64,000 nucleotides of DNA. Origin: Triticum aestivum. Its lineage: Eukaryota > Streptophyta > Magnoliopsida > Poales > Poaceae. The stretch lies in contig NC_057809.1 of the NCBI RefSeq assembly GCF_018294505.1, forward strand, positions 414,694,104 through 414,758,103, read 5' to 3'. Positions within the stretch are counted from its first letter, which is position 1. The number at the start of each line of letters is the position of its first letter. Under the pieces are notes generated by a model that was given only the letters and a program-made list of their open reading frames with translations, was not told the DNA's origin and searched no databases. Positions 32,467 through 44,200 of the stretch are shown here, one piece after another. The translations under genes were made by a program, and so were the position numbers.

Positions 32467-32900
32467 CATCCCTATCCGCAAGGACGGCGAGGTGCAGGTC
32501 GACTGCAATCCTCTCCACGGAGCTACGCTACAAGTACAATGTCCGCTCCATCCCTATCCGCAAGGACGATGAGGTGGAGGTCGATTGTAATCCTCTCCAT
32601 GGAGCTATGCTACAAGTACAATGTCCGCTCCATCCCTATCCGCAAGGACGACGAGGTGCAGGTCGACTGCAATCCTCTCCACGGTGCTACGCTACAAGTA
32701 CAATGTCCGCTCCATCCCTATCCGCAAGGACAACGAGGTGCTGGTCGACTGCAATCCTCTCCACGGAGCTACGCTACAAGTACAATGCCCGCTCCATCCC
32801 TATCCGAAAGGACGACGAGGTGTAGGTCGACTGCAATCCTCTCTACGGAGCTGCGCTACAAGTACAATGTCTGCTCCATCTCTATTCACAAGAACGACGG
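32467..32900 (+). repeat. Tandem array, five 82 bp units plus a partial one
   Basis: Units start at 32467, 32549, 32631, 32713, 32795 and 32877 with CATCCCTATCCGCAAGGACG, then TCGACTGCAATCCTCTCCAC and GCTACAAGTACAATGTCCGC. The 82 bp period is not a multiple of three, and the unit has almost no stops, so the same peptide repeat can be read in turn in all three + frames. It directly follows the 73 bp array. I do not call a protein here. Confidence 0.9.
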
Positions 32901-33145
32901 GGTGCAGGTTGACTGCGATATCCTCCTGAGAGTTGCATCTCAAAGAATATTCCAAGTGAAGAATAATCTCCACTCGAAGATAAATGCAAGAGCGTGCAGA
33001 AGATAAACCAAGATCAAATAAAATCGCAAAGGTCTCAGGATGAAGACAAAAGTACTCGGGCTTCGGACCCTAAAGAGTTTAACGGTTACAATAACCACTC
33101 GGCATACTGAGGCAAATTTAAAGCAAGTTTGAGTATCAAGTTGGT

Positions 33146-36100
33146 TCACTCAGCAGGAGGTGGACTGGCAGGCTCGACGAACTCATCCAAGTCCATCCCG
33201 TCTGCGATCCGAATGGTAGCAACAATGAAAGTTTCCATGAAGGACTGGAAGTCGTGCCTTTATGTGTTGGCGACCTTGATCGCCGCCAGCTTCTCTTCTC
33301 GAGCCTCTCTGCAGTGGACCCTGACCAGTGACAGAGCCACGTCAGCACCGCAGTGGGCGGAGGACTTCTTCCATTCCTGCACTCGGACAGGGACCTCATT
33401 GAGTCGAGCCATCAGAGACTCGAGATCATTCTGAAGTGTTGCCCTTGGCTAGAGTGATGAGTCGATGCAGGAAACTGCCACCTTCAGACGGGCAAGGTAA
33501 CTTGTAACACTGGCGACACGGGATTCTAGTTGAAGCACATTCATAGCAGCCTCGTCGCCGACTGGAGAAAGGATTGGGTCCAATCCTGTCTCGATTTGTC
33601 TAGTCTCCTCTTCAAAGTTTTTGAAGAATTCTGCAGTCAAGGAGTTAATGAGTCGACTGGCCAAGACTAACCTGCAAACAGTAAAATAGTCGAGTAAAAG
33701 AGGATACGTTCGAGCATAAGAAAGAGTTTCTTGGCGAGAGCCTTCAAATAAGCTTCCAGATCATTCCTCCTACGCGTCATGCTTTCCAGCTGGTCGGTCA
33801 GAGCCACCTTATCTTTCTTCAGATGAGTCGCCTCTCGATTCGATTCAGTGAGTGACGACTTCAGCTTGTTGATTTCTTCCTCTAGCACACCGACTGAAGC
33901 CAGTTTCTGGTCAGCAAGGGTAGCCTTCTCTTGAGCCTCTTTCTACGCAGCTGCAAGGTCCAAGTCTTTCTTCTAAGTTTTGTTGGGCCAGCTCCAGGTC
34001 AAGGTGGAGTTGCCTCTGCTTCTCCTCAAACTCGGCGAACTTGGAAATGAGGGTGCAAGATTTCTACCGTAAGTAAAAGACATATCAATCGACGAGATCA
34101 AAGATTATTTACTTCCGAGTGAATAAAGCTTCAAGACTAAAAGAAAAGTACTCAGACCCCAGATGACTGCTAGTAATCGACAGCAGTCTCGAGGACTACT
34201 CCCAGTAGGTGCACTTGGCGTGCCCCCACTGGTTTGGATTTTATTCGGCTGGTCCGCCCAGACTGAATAAAAAAGTGCTCAGACCCCAGTCGACTGTCAA
34301 CAGTTGACTGCGGTCTCGGGGACTACACCCAGTGGGTGCACTTAGCGTGCCACCACTGGTTTAGATCTCACTCGACCAGACCGAGTGGAAGAGTGTAAAT
34401 AATACAGACGACAAAACACCCAGTGGGTGTATAGATTCGAAGCATACAATAAGAGATTGTGCGAAGGGAAATATTTAGGAAGCATATCCTAACAAGATAA
34501 GTTCAGTCAGAAGTCAAGTTCAGTCAGAAGTCAACTTACCTGGACATTGGATCGAAGATCCGCGCTGGCGTCGTAAGAAGCCTGACTATTTTCGTGCACC
34601 GCCTTCATCCGCTCCATCATTACACCAGCCTGACGGATAGCCTCCGCGGCGGCGTCTGACTGGCTTTCCGGAACATGATAGGTGGTGAAGAAGGGGACAT
34701 ATGGTCCAGATGCAGCAGCTTGGGGCTCCAAGGCATGAGGTTGGATGGCTGAAGAAAACACTGGTACAATCGACGGTGCGGGGTGCTCAATCGACACTGG
34801 GTATCAAAGGTTACAGAGGCTCTACTCGCATCTTCGGGTCGTTGGACTGTTGGTTCTGTTGCTGGTTCTGACCGAGATATCCTGCCAGCTGTTGTTTTCT
34901 TGCTCTCCCTGGGCCTCAGTGGCACGTCCTCGTCATCATCCGGAAGCTCAATGACATTGGGAGGGGCTGCAAAAAAGTTAGCGGACTCCAGATGAGTCAC
35001 CAGAAGTTAATCGACCATACAATCGAGAACGAGATCATGAGGTTTATACCTGGATTGGAGGTGACCGCATCTTCCATGTCCTCGTCTTCATACTGGCGAG
35101 TGGAAGTCCCAGAGGTAGCGGCACTACAAATTTCAGAGTTCAGTCGGTCATGTCTGACGAAATGAATCGACTCAAGTCCAGATTCATACTAAAGCAAGAA
35201 ATCAAGTCCAACTAATACCCGGAAGTAATGGGGATGGCCACTTTGATCTTCGACAAGGCCTTTGGCAGTTTGGACGGCGCAGCTTTTTGTTGCTTCGACG
35301 CCTTTTCGGTCGATGCTGGAGAGGACGTTCGAGGGCGCTTTGATGACTGCCCAGTCTGCGCGGTCGCCTTGCTGGACAGTGAGAAAGCTTGGATCGTTTC
35401 TCCCTACGAGGAGGAGAGTCGACCTCTTCTTCATCAATCGGGTCGTCGCTGTCCTCGTCTTCCTCGTTGTCAAAGTGCCATTCACCGCTCTCACCTCCAC
35501 TCGCTTCTCCCTCTGGGTCCTACTCCCCGTTGGGCATCGAGTACATCTCAGTCAGGGCCTAGAAGACAACAAACAAGAAAAGAGGCAGTCAGGTTATAGC
35601 AGACAACAACTTGATCAATCAAGAAAACACTCGACCATGTGGAGTCATACCTTGTCAGTCTCGTATGAGTTATTGAGTGGATGAATCCTCCGGGATCCCC
35701 TGGGGTTGTCTTTGTTGCCAGTGATACTCTTCAGCCACCCTTCCAACGTAGCATCATCGACCTCCTCTGGATGGATCCGAGTGGTGTCGTCGATGCCCGA
35801 ATACATCCACATCAGATGGTCACGGGCTTGAAGTGGTTGGATGCGTGCCTGAGGAAGACTTCCAACAGATCCATATCGGTTACCCCATCACGAACAAGTT
35901 GAACTACTCGCTCGACCAGCACCTTCACTTGCGCCTTCTCCTCTAGGATCACTTTCAAAGCAGAGGGCTTCTCCACTCGGGCCATGGAAAAGGGGGGAAG
36001 TCCAGTCGACTGACCTGGGGTCGGCTGGTCCTTGCAATAGAACCAGGTCGACTGCCACCCTCGAACCGACTCAGGAAGGATCATGGCTGGGAAAGTACTC

Positions 36101-36646
36101 TTACTCCTCATTTGGATCCCAAGACCCCCCGCACATCTGAATCACTTGCGTTCTCTCGTCACTCGGGTTGGCCTTCTTGACCGACTGAGAATGGCAGGTG
36201 AATATGTGCTTGAAGAACCCCGAGTGTGGCCTACAGCCCAGGAAGCTCTCGCACATGGACACAAAAGCAGTAAGATATACGATGGTGTTCGGGGTGAAGT
36301 GCTGGAGTTGCGCCCCAAAGAAGTTCAAGAAACCTCGAAAGAAAGGGTGGGGAGGCAAGGAAAACCCGCGGTCGACGTGAGTAGCGAGGAGGACGCGCTC
36401 ATCCTCCTGTGGCTGCGGCTCGGTCTCATTCCCCGGGAGTCGCGCCGATTCATGGGGAATCAATCCTCCCTCGACCAGATTGTCAATGTCGTCCTGGCGG
36501 ATCATTTAGCGAATCCAGTCGCCCTGGATCCAGCCCGGTGGCAAGCCGACCCTCGAAGAAGATCCACCTCGGCCGGACTTCTTCCCCTTCGCCTTCGCCG
36601 TCGCCTTCTTCGCACGCTCCAATTCCACCATCTTCTCCTTCCCCAT
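33146..36646 (-). pseudogene. Antisense ORF of the Tat element ('putative gypsy type transposon' domain plus coiled coil)
   Basis: The start ATG is at 36646 (MGKEKMVELERAKKATAKAK). A stop near 36505 interrupts. Then IDNLVEGGLIPHESARLPGN, FFRGFLNFFGAQLQHFTPNT, CESFLGCRPHSGFFKHIFTC and WQSTWFYCKDQ match the first domain of the other two antisense ORFs. The middle (about 35500-34500) is Ser/Pro/Lys-rich with probable introns. Coiled-coil exons follow (33888-33667: EEEINKLKSSLTESNREATH; 33664-33449). The last block ends FMETFIVATIRIAD and DLDEFVEPASPPPAE, with a TGA near 33147. Several stops make it inactive. Function unknown; it is convergent to integrase. Confidence 0.65.
34147..34395. repeat. 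Two diverged tandem copies of about 131 bp inside the antisense gene
   Basis: CTCAGACCCCAG, CTCG(A/G)GGACTAC, CCCAGT(A/G)GGTGCACTT and CCACTGGTTT recur with a spacing of about 131 bp (start about 34147 and about 34278). They lie in a part of the antisense gene that reads as intron. Confidence 0.6.
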
Positions 36647-36764
36647 GGCAGCGGATCGAGTTCGAACGGAGCGACGACGCCGAGAACGGAGGCAGTTGCG
36701 GTGGAGAAAACAGAGGAGGAAGGGGAAGAATGGGAACGCACTATGCGAAAAACCCCATCCGACG

Positions 36765-36773
36765 CCTTATATG
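36765..36773 (-). promoter_or_regulatory. TATA-like box upstream of the Tat antisense ORF
   Basis: The minus strand reads CATATAAGG about 120 bp before the antisense ATG at 36646, a promoter-like distance matching the boxes of the other two antisense ORFs in the window. Confidence 0.4.
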
Positions 36774-37190
36774 AAGTCATTTCCGAGTGGCTGACTCGTG
36801 GGCCCAGGTGAGCTGATCAAATCCTGCAACAGTCGCGCACGCGATACATGGCGAAAAAGGTGGCGCAGTGATCGAGGCAGCCTGCCTAATCCATCCCGAT
36901 TACTGCGGCCTCCTCCGCTTGGCGCGCTTTCCAAAATTCGAATCTCGCGAAATCCGCAGGCGGCAGAACAACCCGTCAGACGGAGGATTTTTCCCATATC
37001 AACACTCGAAGCTTAACAATGAAAGTTCACTGGACAAAACCAAGAATGGATCAAGGCGACTTAACAAGCAGTTGAAGTCATCATGGATGTTCATTCGACC
37101 TCTAGACAAGACATTTCTGAAGCGCAAAAGCTGAATTGGGGAGGTTATCAATTCCTTCTCCACTCAAACCCTGAACCATTTGGGGGCTAA

Positions 37191-37749
37191 TGATGAAGAT
37201 ATGTACCTAGGGTAGGGTCATAGGCCTGACCGAGACACCCTCCCCTAGGACGTCACCTTAAAACTAGAAGCATTCGAAGAGGAGTCATCATCCACTCGAC
37301 CATGAGGACTTCCACTCGGAAGACTTGAAGTCACTCGACCGCAGGGACTGTCACTCGACCACCAGAAGGTCTAAGGTCACTCTAGACCACAACGGTCGGA
37401 CATCACCTCATAGCTTTAATGGTCATTATGTCTCTTTATTTACTAGCTTTACCAGTAACGTCTCCCCTTCAATGTACCTTAAACCCTTTGTAACGTGGGT
37501 CGGCTAGGGTCCTGGCGCACTCTATATAAGCCACCCCCCTCCACAGGCACAAGGGTTCGCATCTTTTGTAAACACACACACACACACATATAATCCAGTC
37601 GACCGCCTCAGGGCACCAAGATGTAGGGCTGTTACTTCTTCCGAGAAGGGCCTGAACTCGTAAAACTCGTGTGTACAACTACTCCATAGCTAGGATCTTG
37701 CCTCCTCATACCTACCCCCCATTCTACTGTCAATCTTAGAACCACGACA
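37191..37749 (+). repeat. 3' LTR of the Tat element, 559 bp
   Basis: Preceded by the polypurine tract TTGGGGGCTAA (37180-37190). Starts TGATGAAGATATG and ends AACCACGACA. A TATA box (TATATAAG, 37523-37530) and a short (AC)n run at about 37571-37588 lie inside. Confidence 0.85.
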
Positions 37750-38155
37750 GATAGACTGAGGAGTGGTACCTGTCCCTGTATGTGCCCATCCTTCTAGCGC
37801 TACATGTGCCACTGGCTAGTTGAGGTCACTCTTTCAAATCACCATGGTGAGACATTTTATGATTCCTTTTTATTTATGCACCCACCTGATAGGTGGGACC
37901 TATGTAAATAGATAAAAAAATGTGTCGTAGCTGGTTCGGATGGATATTGGCGCGTGCGTGGGAGACACAACATTCTCTAGTTAAGGAATATGTGTTTATC
38001 CTCAAAAAAGAAAAGGCCTTCTTCGCGCTTCCGCATGCATGAGAATTTGGTTCTGCTTGCAATATGGATGATACCTGGAGGATGAAGTGAACAGAGGCAT
38101 GCTAGCACGGGAGACCTATTTCCACTATACAATACTACTCATGTTCATACTACTC

Positions 38156-38245
<90 letters not shown>

Positions 38246-38507
38246 ATAGTAGTACAACTGTGGTACACTTGATAGTCAAAATATTATTCATCCGGTCCTC
38301 ATAGTGAACTGACAAGACCCTACGCCCGAGGTGACACCAGCCCAGGCGGCATGTTCGGGTTACCAAAGTCAGCCTCCCCTTGTGCACTATGCAGTCACTA
38401 TCACTGCAGTTGTATAGCATGCCTCGCCTCGTCTCCCTCTCCGCTAGCTTTGGGTTCAATCTTGCGGTGTCCTTTCCCAGTGACAGTAGGGGCAGCAAGG
38501 CATGTAT
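37750..38507. other. Unassigned segment between the Tat and Copia elements
   Basis: No gene and no transposon ends that I recognise. It carries the large trinucleotide palindrome described separately. Its last five bases, TGTAT (38503-38507), would be the target duplication of the Copia element. Confidence 0.4.
38154..38256. repeat. (CTA)n/(TAG)n palindromic microsatellite
   Basis: About 13 ACT/CTA triplets run to 38196 and then switch at ACTAGT (38194-38199) to about 19 AGT/TAG triplets, with one AAT interruption near 38245. The two arms are reverse complements of each other, so one strand can fold into a long hairpin. Confidence 0.95.
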
Positions 38508-39958
38508 TGTTGGGGAATGCAGTATTTAAAAAAAATTCCTACGATCACGCAAGATCTATCTAGGGATGCATACCAACGAGAGGGGAGAGTATGTCTATGT
38601 ACCCTCATAGACCGAAAGCGAAAGCGTTAAGAAACACGGTTGATGTAGTCGAACATCTTCGCGATCCAACCGATCAAGTACCGATCGCACGGCACCTCCG
38701 CGATCTACACACGTTCAGCTCAGTGACGTCCCTCGTACTCTTGATCCAGTTGAGGCCGAGGGAGAGTTTCTTCAGCATGATGGCGTGTTGACAATGATGA
38801 TGAAGTTACCGGCGCAGGGCTTCGCCTAAGCACTACGAAGATATGACCGGGTGTGTATCTGTGGAGGGGGGCACCGCACACGGCTAAAACAATTGTCAAC
38901 TTGTGTGTCTATGGGGTGCCCCCTCCACCGTATATAAAGGAGGGGAGGAGGGGGTCGGCCGGCCCTCATGGTGCGCCCCCAAGGGGGATTCCTACTCCTA
39001 CTAGGAGTAGGTTTCCCCCCTTTCCTAGTCCTAATAGGAGGCGGAAGGAAGGGGAAGAGAAGAAGAAGGAAAGGGGGGTCGGCCCCCCTCCCAATTTTGA
39101 TTGGGCTTGGGGGGGGGGGGCGCCCCCACCTCTTGGCCGCCTGCTCTCTCTTCCACTAAAGCCCATGTAGGCCCATTTAGCCCCCGGGGGGTCCCGGTAA
39201 CCCCCCTGGTACTCCGGTATATGCCCGAACTCATCCGAAACCATTTCGGTGTCCAAGCATAACCTTCCAATGTATCAATCTTCATGTGCCGGCCATTTCG
39301 AGACTCCCCGTCATGTCCGTGATCACATCTAGGACTCCGAACTATCTTTGGTACATCAAAACACACAAACTCATGATACCTATCATCATCGAACGTTAAG
39401 CATGCGAACCCTACGGGTTTGAGAACTACGTAGACATGACCGAGACTCATCTCCGGTCAATAACCAATAGCGGAACTTGGATGATCATATTGGTTCCTAC
39501 ATATTCTATGGAGATCTTTATTGGTCAAACCGCATAACAACATACATTTGTTCCCTTTGTCATCGGTATGTTACTTGCCCGAGATTCGATCGTCGGTATC
39601 ATCATACCTAGTTGAATCTCATTACCGGAAAGTCTCTTTACTCGTTACGTAATGCAACATCCCGCAACTAACTCATTAGTCACATTGCTTGCAAGGCCTA
39701 TAGTGATGTGCATTACCGAGAGGGCCCAGAGATACCTCTCCGATAATCGGAGTGACAAATCCTAATCTCGATCTATGCCAACTCAAGAAACACCATCGGA
39801 GACACCTGTAGAGCATATTTATAATCACCTAGTTACGTTGTGACGTTCGATAGCACACTAAGTGTTCCTCCGGTATTCGGGAGTTGCATAATCTCATAGT
39901 CATAGGAACATGTATAAGTTATGGAGAAAGCAATAGCAATATACTAAACGATCATAGT
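38508..39958 (-). repeat. Copia 3' LTR, left segment
   Basis: Starts TGTTGGGGAATGCAG (minus-strand LTR end ...CCCCAACA) and runs to the insertion point of the Tat element. It contains the R/U5 part with GACCGAAAGCGAAAGCG and CGATCGCACGGCACCTCCGC, typical of BARE-like LTRs, and a GC-rich block at 38920-39200. Confidence 0.85.
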
Positions 39959-40869
39959 TGTTGGGGTTACTAATCCACGAGCACCTATGGGACCGGCGGA
40001 CCGAGTCCCTTTCGGTTCGGCGGGGGCGAGGGTCGCACGAAGAGCGGATCGAGGCGAAGCACACGAGCAGTTTACCCAGGTTCGGGCCGCACGGATGCGT
40101 AAAACCCTACTCCTGCTTTGTGGTTTGTATTGAGTTCTTGCTCGGGAGCGCGGAGTGATGCAGTACACCCCAGCAGCTAACGAGACCGAGCTTGAGTGTT
40201 CTCTTCCTCCCCCCTCCCCTCTACGTTGCGCATGGGCCTCCTTTTATATGCTCAAGGGGTCACCGACATGTGGCAACGTAGACAAGGGTAAAAATGGAAA
40301 GGTGTTGCGGTTGGTATAGCTACCTGCTACAGTGTATCATACCTAACCCTGACGGCAGGGGACCAGGGCATTAAATGCCCGTCTGCGTCGCCTAAATAGT
40401 GCAAAAGGGACCGTCAGGGACGCCACCGCTCGCCACGATGGCAATCTTGTCAGCGTCACTTGCCACCGCGCACCGCTGGCTGCACAGCCTCCCGCCACGT
40501 ACGCCTGGAAGGGTCCCAGAGCGACACGTTGGTGGATGTGCTGGAGCGCGGGCACAGAGTGGTGGCTTGCCGCGGCAAGCGCCTTGCCGCGGTCGTTGTC
40601 TTGTCGCGTCCGGGAGCTTGTCGCTCACCGGGCCTTGCCGGGACGCGTGGCGCGTCGCGGCAAGTTCCTTGAGATGCCTTGGTTGGCCTTCCCGGCAAGC
40701 TCCTCTTGCCGGGGTCTTGTCTCCTTGGCTTGGATACTTTGTCCTTGAATGGCTCCAAAGGAACCACGGAGGACCTTGGCGGTCACCCGGCAAGCCTTGC
40801 CGCGGGATGCTGCGACTGCCCGTGCACAAGTTCGGGATACTAGGGTACCCCTACTCTAGTACACCGACA
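39959..40869 (-). repeat. 3' LTR of the complete Tat element (left), 911 bp
   Basis: Same length and ends as the right copy. Rich in CTTGCCG/CGGCAAG motifs. The minus-strand TATA box (TATAAAAGG) sits within CCTCCTTTTATATGC near 40240. Confidence 0.95.
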
Positions 40870-41077
40870 GGAGCCCCCGGGCCTGGGCCATACACGGTGC
40901 CGAGCGCTGTTGGGCCAGGCCCAAAACAGGGCACGGGCACGCGCGGCCTGGGTTACGCCGTATCTCTCCCCGTATCCACCGCGCCCTCCCCGAACGGCAC
41001 GCGTTGAATGCGGCGTCGTGGGAGAGATCGTGGGTGGTTTCTTTATTCGGAAAGGCGGAACGTCCGCCCCCTCCCTC

Positions 41078-41084
41078 TTTATAA
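41078..41084 (+). promoter_or_regulatory. TATA-like box upstream of the + strand antisense ORF
   Basis: CTCTTTATAAGC at about 41075-41086 lies some 160 bp before the likely ATG at 41245. A short upstream ORF starts at 41087. Position and form resemble the boxes of the other two antisense ORFs. Confidence 0.4.
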
Positions 41085-41244
41085 GCATGGGAAACAGGGG
41101 TAGTTCGCCCATTCGCCGGTTGCTACTCCAATCTCGGAAACCTCCGCCGCTCCCTCGTCTTCCCAAAGCTGAAAGAGAGCAGCGCCCCGCCCCCCATCGC
41201 CACCAGCACCACCAACGCCGTCGACCTCCTCCACCACTTCCGCC

Positions 41245-44200
41245 ATGGCTCCGAGAGCCGACAAAGGGAAGGTTGTGAAGTCGACCGAGGCGCAGCGGCT
41301 TGCGGCGCTGCGAAAGGAGCGGGCAATCTTCCCCCCCCCAAGCTCGCCGCGAGGGAGCTGAGGGAGAATTACTACCTCTTCTGGTCGACGGAGACGCGAG
41401 CGCATCCGCGCACGAAGGTACTTCCAGCCGCCGCTTGGAAAATGGCTCCAAATGGATATCCTTTCTTCGCCTTGTTCTTCTACTGCGGGCTCTGCCCGCC
41501 TTTCTCTGAGTTTTTCTGCGATATTATGAACACCTACGGGTTCCGCCTCCTTGACTTCACCCCCAATGCTGTTCTGACCATGGCAGTTTTCGCACATCTC
41601 TGCGAAAACTTTGTCGGAGTCTATCCCAATGTAGCCCTTTTTCGCCACTTCTTTATGCCCCGAGTAGAGAGAGGAGAGCCTTTATCCGGCGGAATCGCCT
41701 GGATCTCGAGGGCCGGCAAGAAGGACACTTATCTGGAGGGAGAGTTCCGCGGCAAGTGGGAGGAATGGAGAGCAGACTGGTGCTGGATTGTCGAGGAGAA
41801 CCCGCAGCCGTTTACCGCCCGGCGCCAAGCCCCAGTAGCACGCGGCAGCGATTGGAGTGACGTGGCCCCGGAAGACGATAGGCTGAAGATTGCCGTCACC
41901 CGGATCCAACGCCTCAGGCTTGCCGGGCTCACTGTAGGCGCTGTTGGCGCAGATTTTCTTCGCCGCCGCATCGCCCCCCTGCAGGAACGGAGGAGACCCG
42001 CCTGGGAATTCAAGAATGCGGCGGATATCATGAGGCTGCGTCCGGGCCTCAACTTCAACTTCACTGTTCTGGAGCTTAACGCGATGCTCCAGGAGCTGTT
42101 CAAGTACGACCCTCAACATCCCGAAGTGTTCAGGTTGCCGAAGGGTGTCGTTCCGCTGTGCAACAACTCCGCGCTCGACCGCATCCGTGCAATGATGCCG
42201 CTGTGCGATTCGCATGGAATTGTCCCAACTTGGCAAGAGCCTGCAGACGACGTCGTGCAGGAGTTCTTTGACGGCTTGGTAGAAGTGCCGGTCCGCTCCG
42301 ACGAAAAGAATAGCCTCACCCGCGACACCACCGATGCGGAGATGACACGCATCGCCACTAGGCTGGAAGAGGCGGCGGCAGCCGCAGCCGCGGGCGAATT
42401 TGGATTCACCGTGGAGGAGGCAGAGGCAGCAGAGGCGGCAAGCTGTGCCGAGCGAGAGGAGCTCGTCGGCGAGAAAGAGCTTGCCGGGCATGACGTCGAG
42501 TCGAGCGAGCCCGCCGAGGATACGAGCGGCTCGCTGGAGATCAACTCCTCTTCCTCCTCATCTTCAGGCAGCTCGCCGCAAGCAGAGCCTCCATCCCCAC
42601 CAGGAAGGCGTCTCCGCAAGGCCGGGGACGTAGCGGGGCGGCGGGCGTGTCAACAGTCGCCGCGCCGCGTGACACGCTCCACCGCGGCAAGCACTGTTGC
42701 CGCGGGAGCACCTCACGCTGCTGCGGCAACTAGAGCGGGGTCCACCCGGACCACCGCTTCTGCTCCTGCCGCTTCTCACGCCGCGGCGGCAGCCGGAGCG
42801 GGGTCGTCTCAGACCACCGCCACTGTTCCCGCCAAGCGGCCAAGGGAAACTACTCCTCCGCCTCCTCGCGCCGGACGTGAGCCGGACTTCGACTTCTCCG
42901 CGTTCATCTCCGATGAGGAAGAAGAAGAGTAAGATTCTCTTGTTGTACTTGTAGTTCTTCAATTCTTCCTGTTTTGTCTTGTATCTCATTTGCTTTACTC
43001 TAAACTTATTCCTTTTTAGGACTCTGGCCCAGAGAGCAGCGAAGAGAGCCAAGGTCCCGGTGATTGTCATCGAGGACGAACCCACCGCGACAGCAGGGGG
43101 TGCGTCCGAGACAACCTTGCCGGACCCGGCAACTGTTCTCCAGAGCAGCCCCCAGCGTAAGTATATGGTTCGCTTTCCGCTGTTAGGCGCGCATGGATAC
43201 TCTTTCTTTGCTGACATCTGACTGTTGGTTTGTGTAGGAGCAGAGCAGCCCCACCAGGAGCGCCCGGAGGCCGCCCCCGAAATGCCAAGGGAGAGTCCTC
43301 CGGCAAGGGAGAGTTCTCCGGCAAGGGACAGCACCAGCGTCCCCCGGCGGCGGAGACTACGACTGCCGAACCCAGTACAGGTAATCTTCTCTTCAAAGCT
43401 TCCCTTGGGTTCTTCTTCTTTTTGGGTATTTGCTTGACTTTTCTCACTTTTCCGGCCATCAGACCCATCTGCTGCGGAGCCGATGGAGACCGAGGTTGCT
43501 GCCGACGACGCCGCTGCCACTGAAGAAGCAGCCGGCGCTGATGATCCCGCCGGCGACGAGGCCGCCAAAGCTGCCGCCGCAGCAGCTGGCGAGGGGTCTG
43601 GCGATCGCACTGACGGCCCTGAGGCCGCAGGAGCGCCAGGCGCTACGTCGACCGCCGACCCGTCCGCCGCTGCCGCAGCGCCAGGCTCCGAAGAGCCCCA
43701 GCCAGGCGTCTACTTGAAGGCCGGCGATGGCGTCTTCATCAACCTCCCCTGGGCGTCAAGCTCCAGGGCGCCGGTCGAGGGAGAGAGCTTTGATGGAGAG
43801 GTGCTCGCCTCCGCTGGGCTGACGCTAGTTGATGCGCCGAGCAGCAGCAGCGGCGAGCCTGAGGAGGAGCGGCTGCTGCGGAAGCTGTTGTCGCTCTACC
43901 GCGCGCGGCAAGCCAAGCTGGAATCCCGCGAGGCGCTTGTCGCGAAGGCGGGAGCGGACATCGAGAAGCGTGCGGAGGAGCTCCGGGGTCTCAACCAGGA
44001 AGCTCTCCGGTCCCTGGCAGAGGAGCGGGAGCAACTCGCCGAAGAGCAGAAGGCCTTCTTCCTCGAGAAGGCCGAAGTTGAAGAGCAACAGCGGCTTGCC
44101 GCTGAGAAGCTGTCTGCGCAGGAGGGCGAGCTGGTGCAGCGGAAAGTTAACCTCGACAGCCACGAGGAGGAGCTTGCCGCGCGTGAGCAAAAATTCGGCG

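Larger units (their letters stand above)
25048..37749 (+). mobile_element. Tat-lineage Ty3/Gypsy retrotransposon, 5' truncated, decayed
   Basis: The order is gag, protease, RT, RNase H, a second (archaeal-type) RNase H and integrase on +, then two tandem arrays, an antisense ORF on -, a polypurine tract and a 559 bp 3' LTR. The dual RNase H and antisense ORF define the Tat lineage. There is no 5' LTR or primer binding site: the sequence begins in the gag leader right after Athila LTR-C. GATAG (37750-37754) would be the right target duplication. The coding region has about ten stops and at least two frameshifts. Confidence 0.85.

Noticed and set aside
31391..32900. CRISPR-like repeat array
   Set aside because: The repeats are contiguous tandem units without unique spacers and lie inside a plant retrotransposon.
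36083..36811. 242-codon + strand ORF
   Set aside because: Shadow of the first exon and promoter of the minus-strand antisense gene at 33146-36646.
40399..41007. ORFs within the Tat LTRs (also 52675-53160)
   Set aside because: LTR sequence repeated at both ends; GC-rich and open by composition only.
42564..43610. 348-codon minus-strand ORF, and a 290-codon one at 43896-44768
   Set aside because: Both are Ala/Ser-rich shadows of the GC-rich antisense ORF exons on the + strand; no domain likeness, and they run across its introns.
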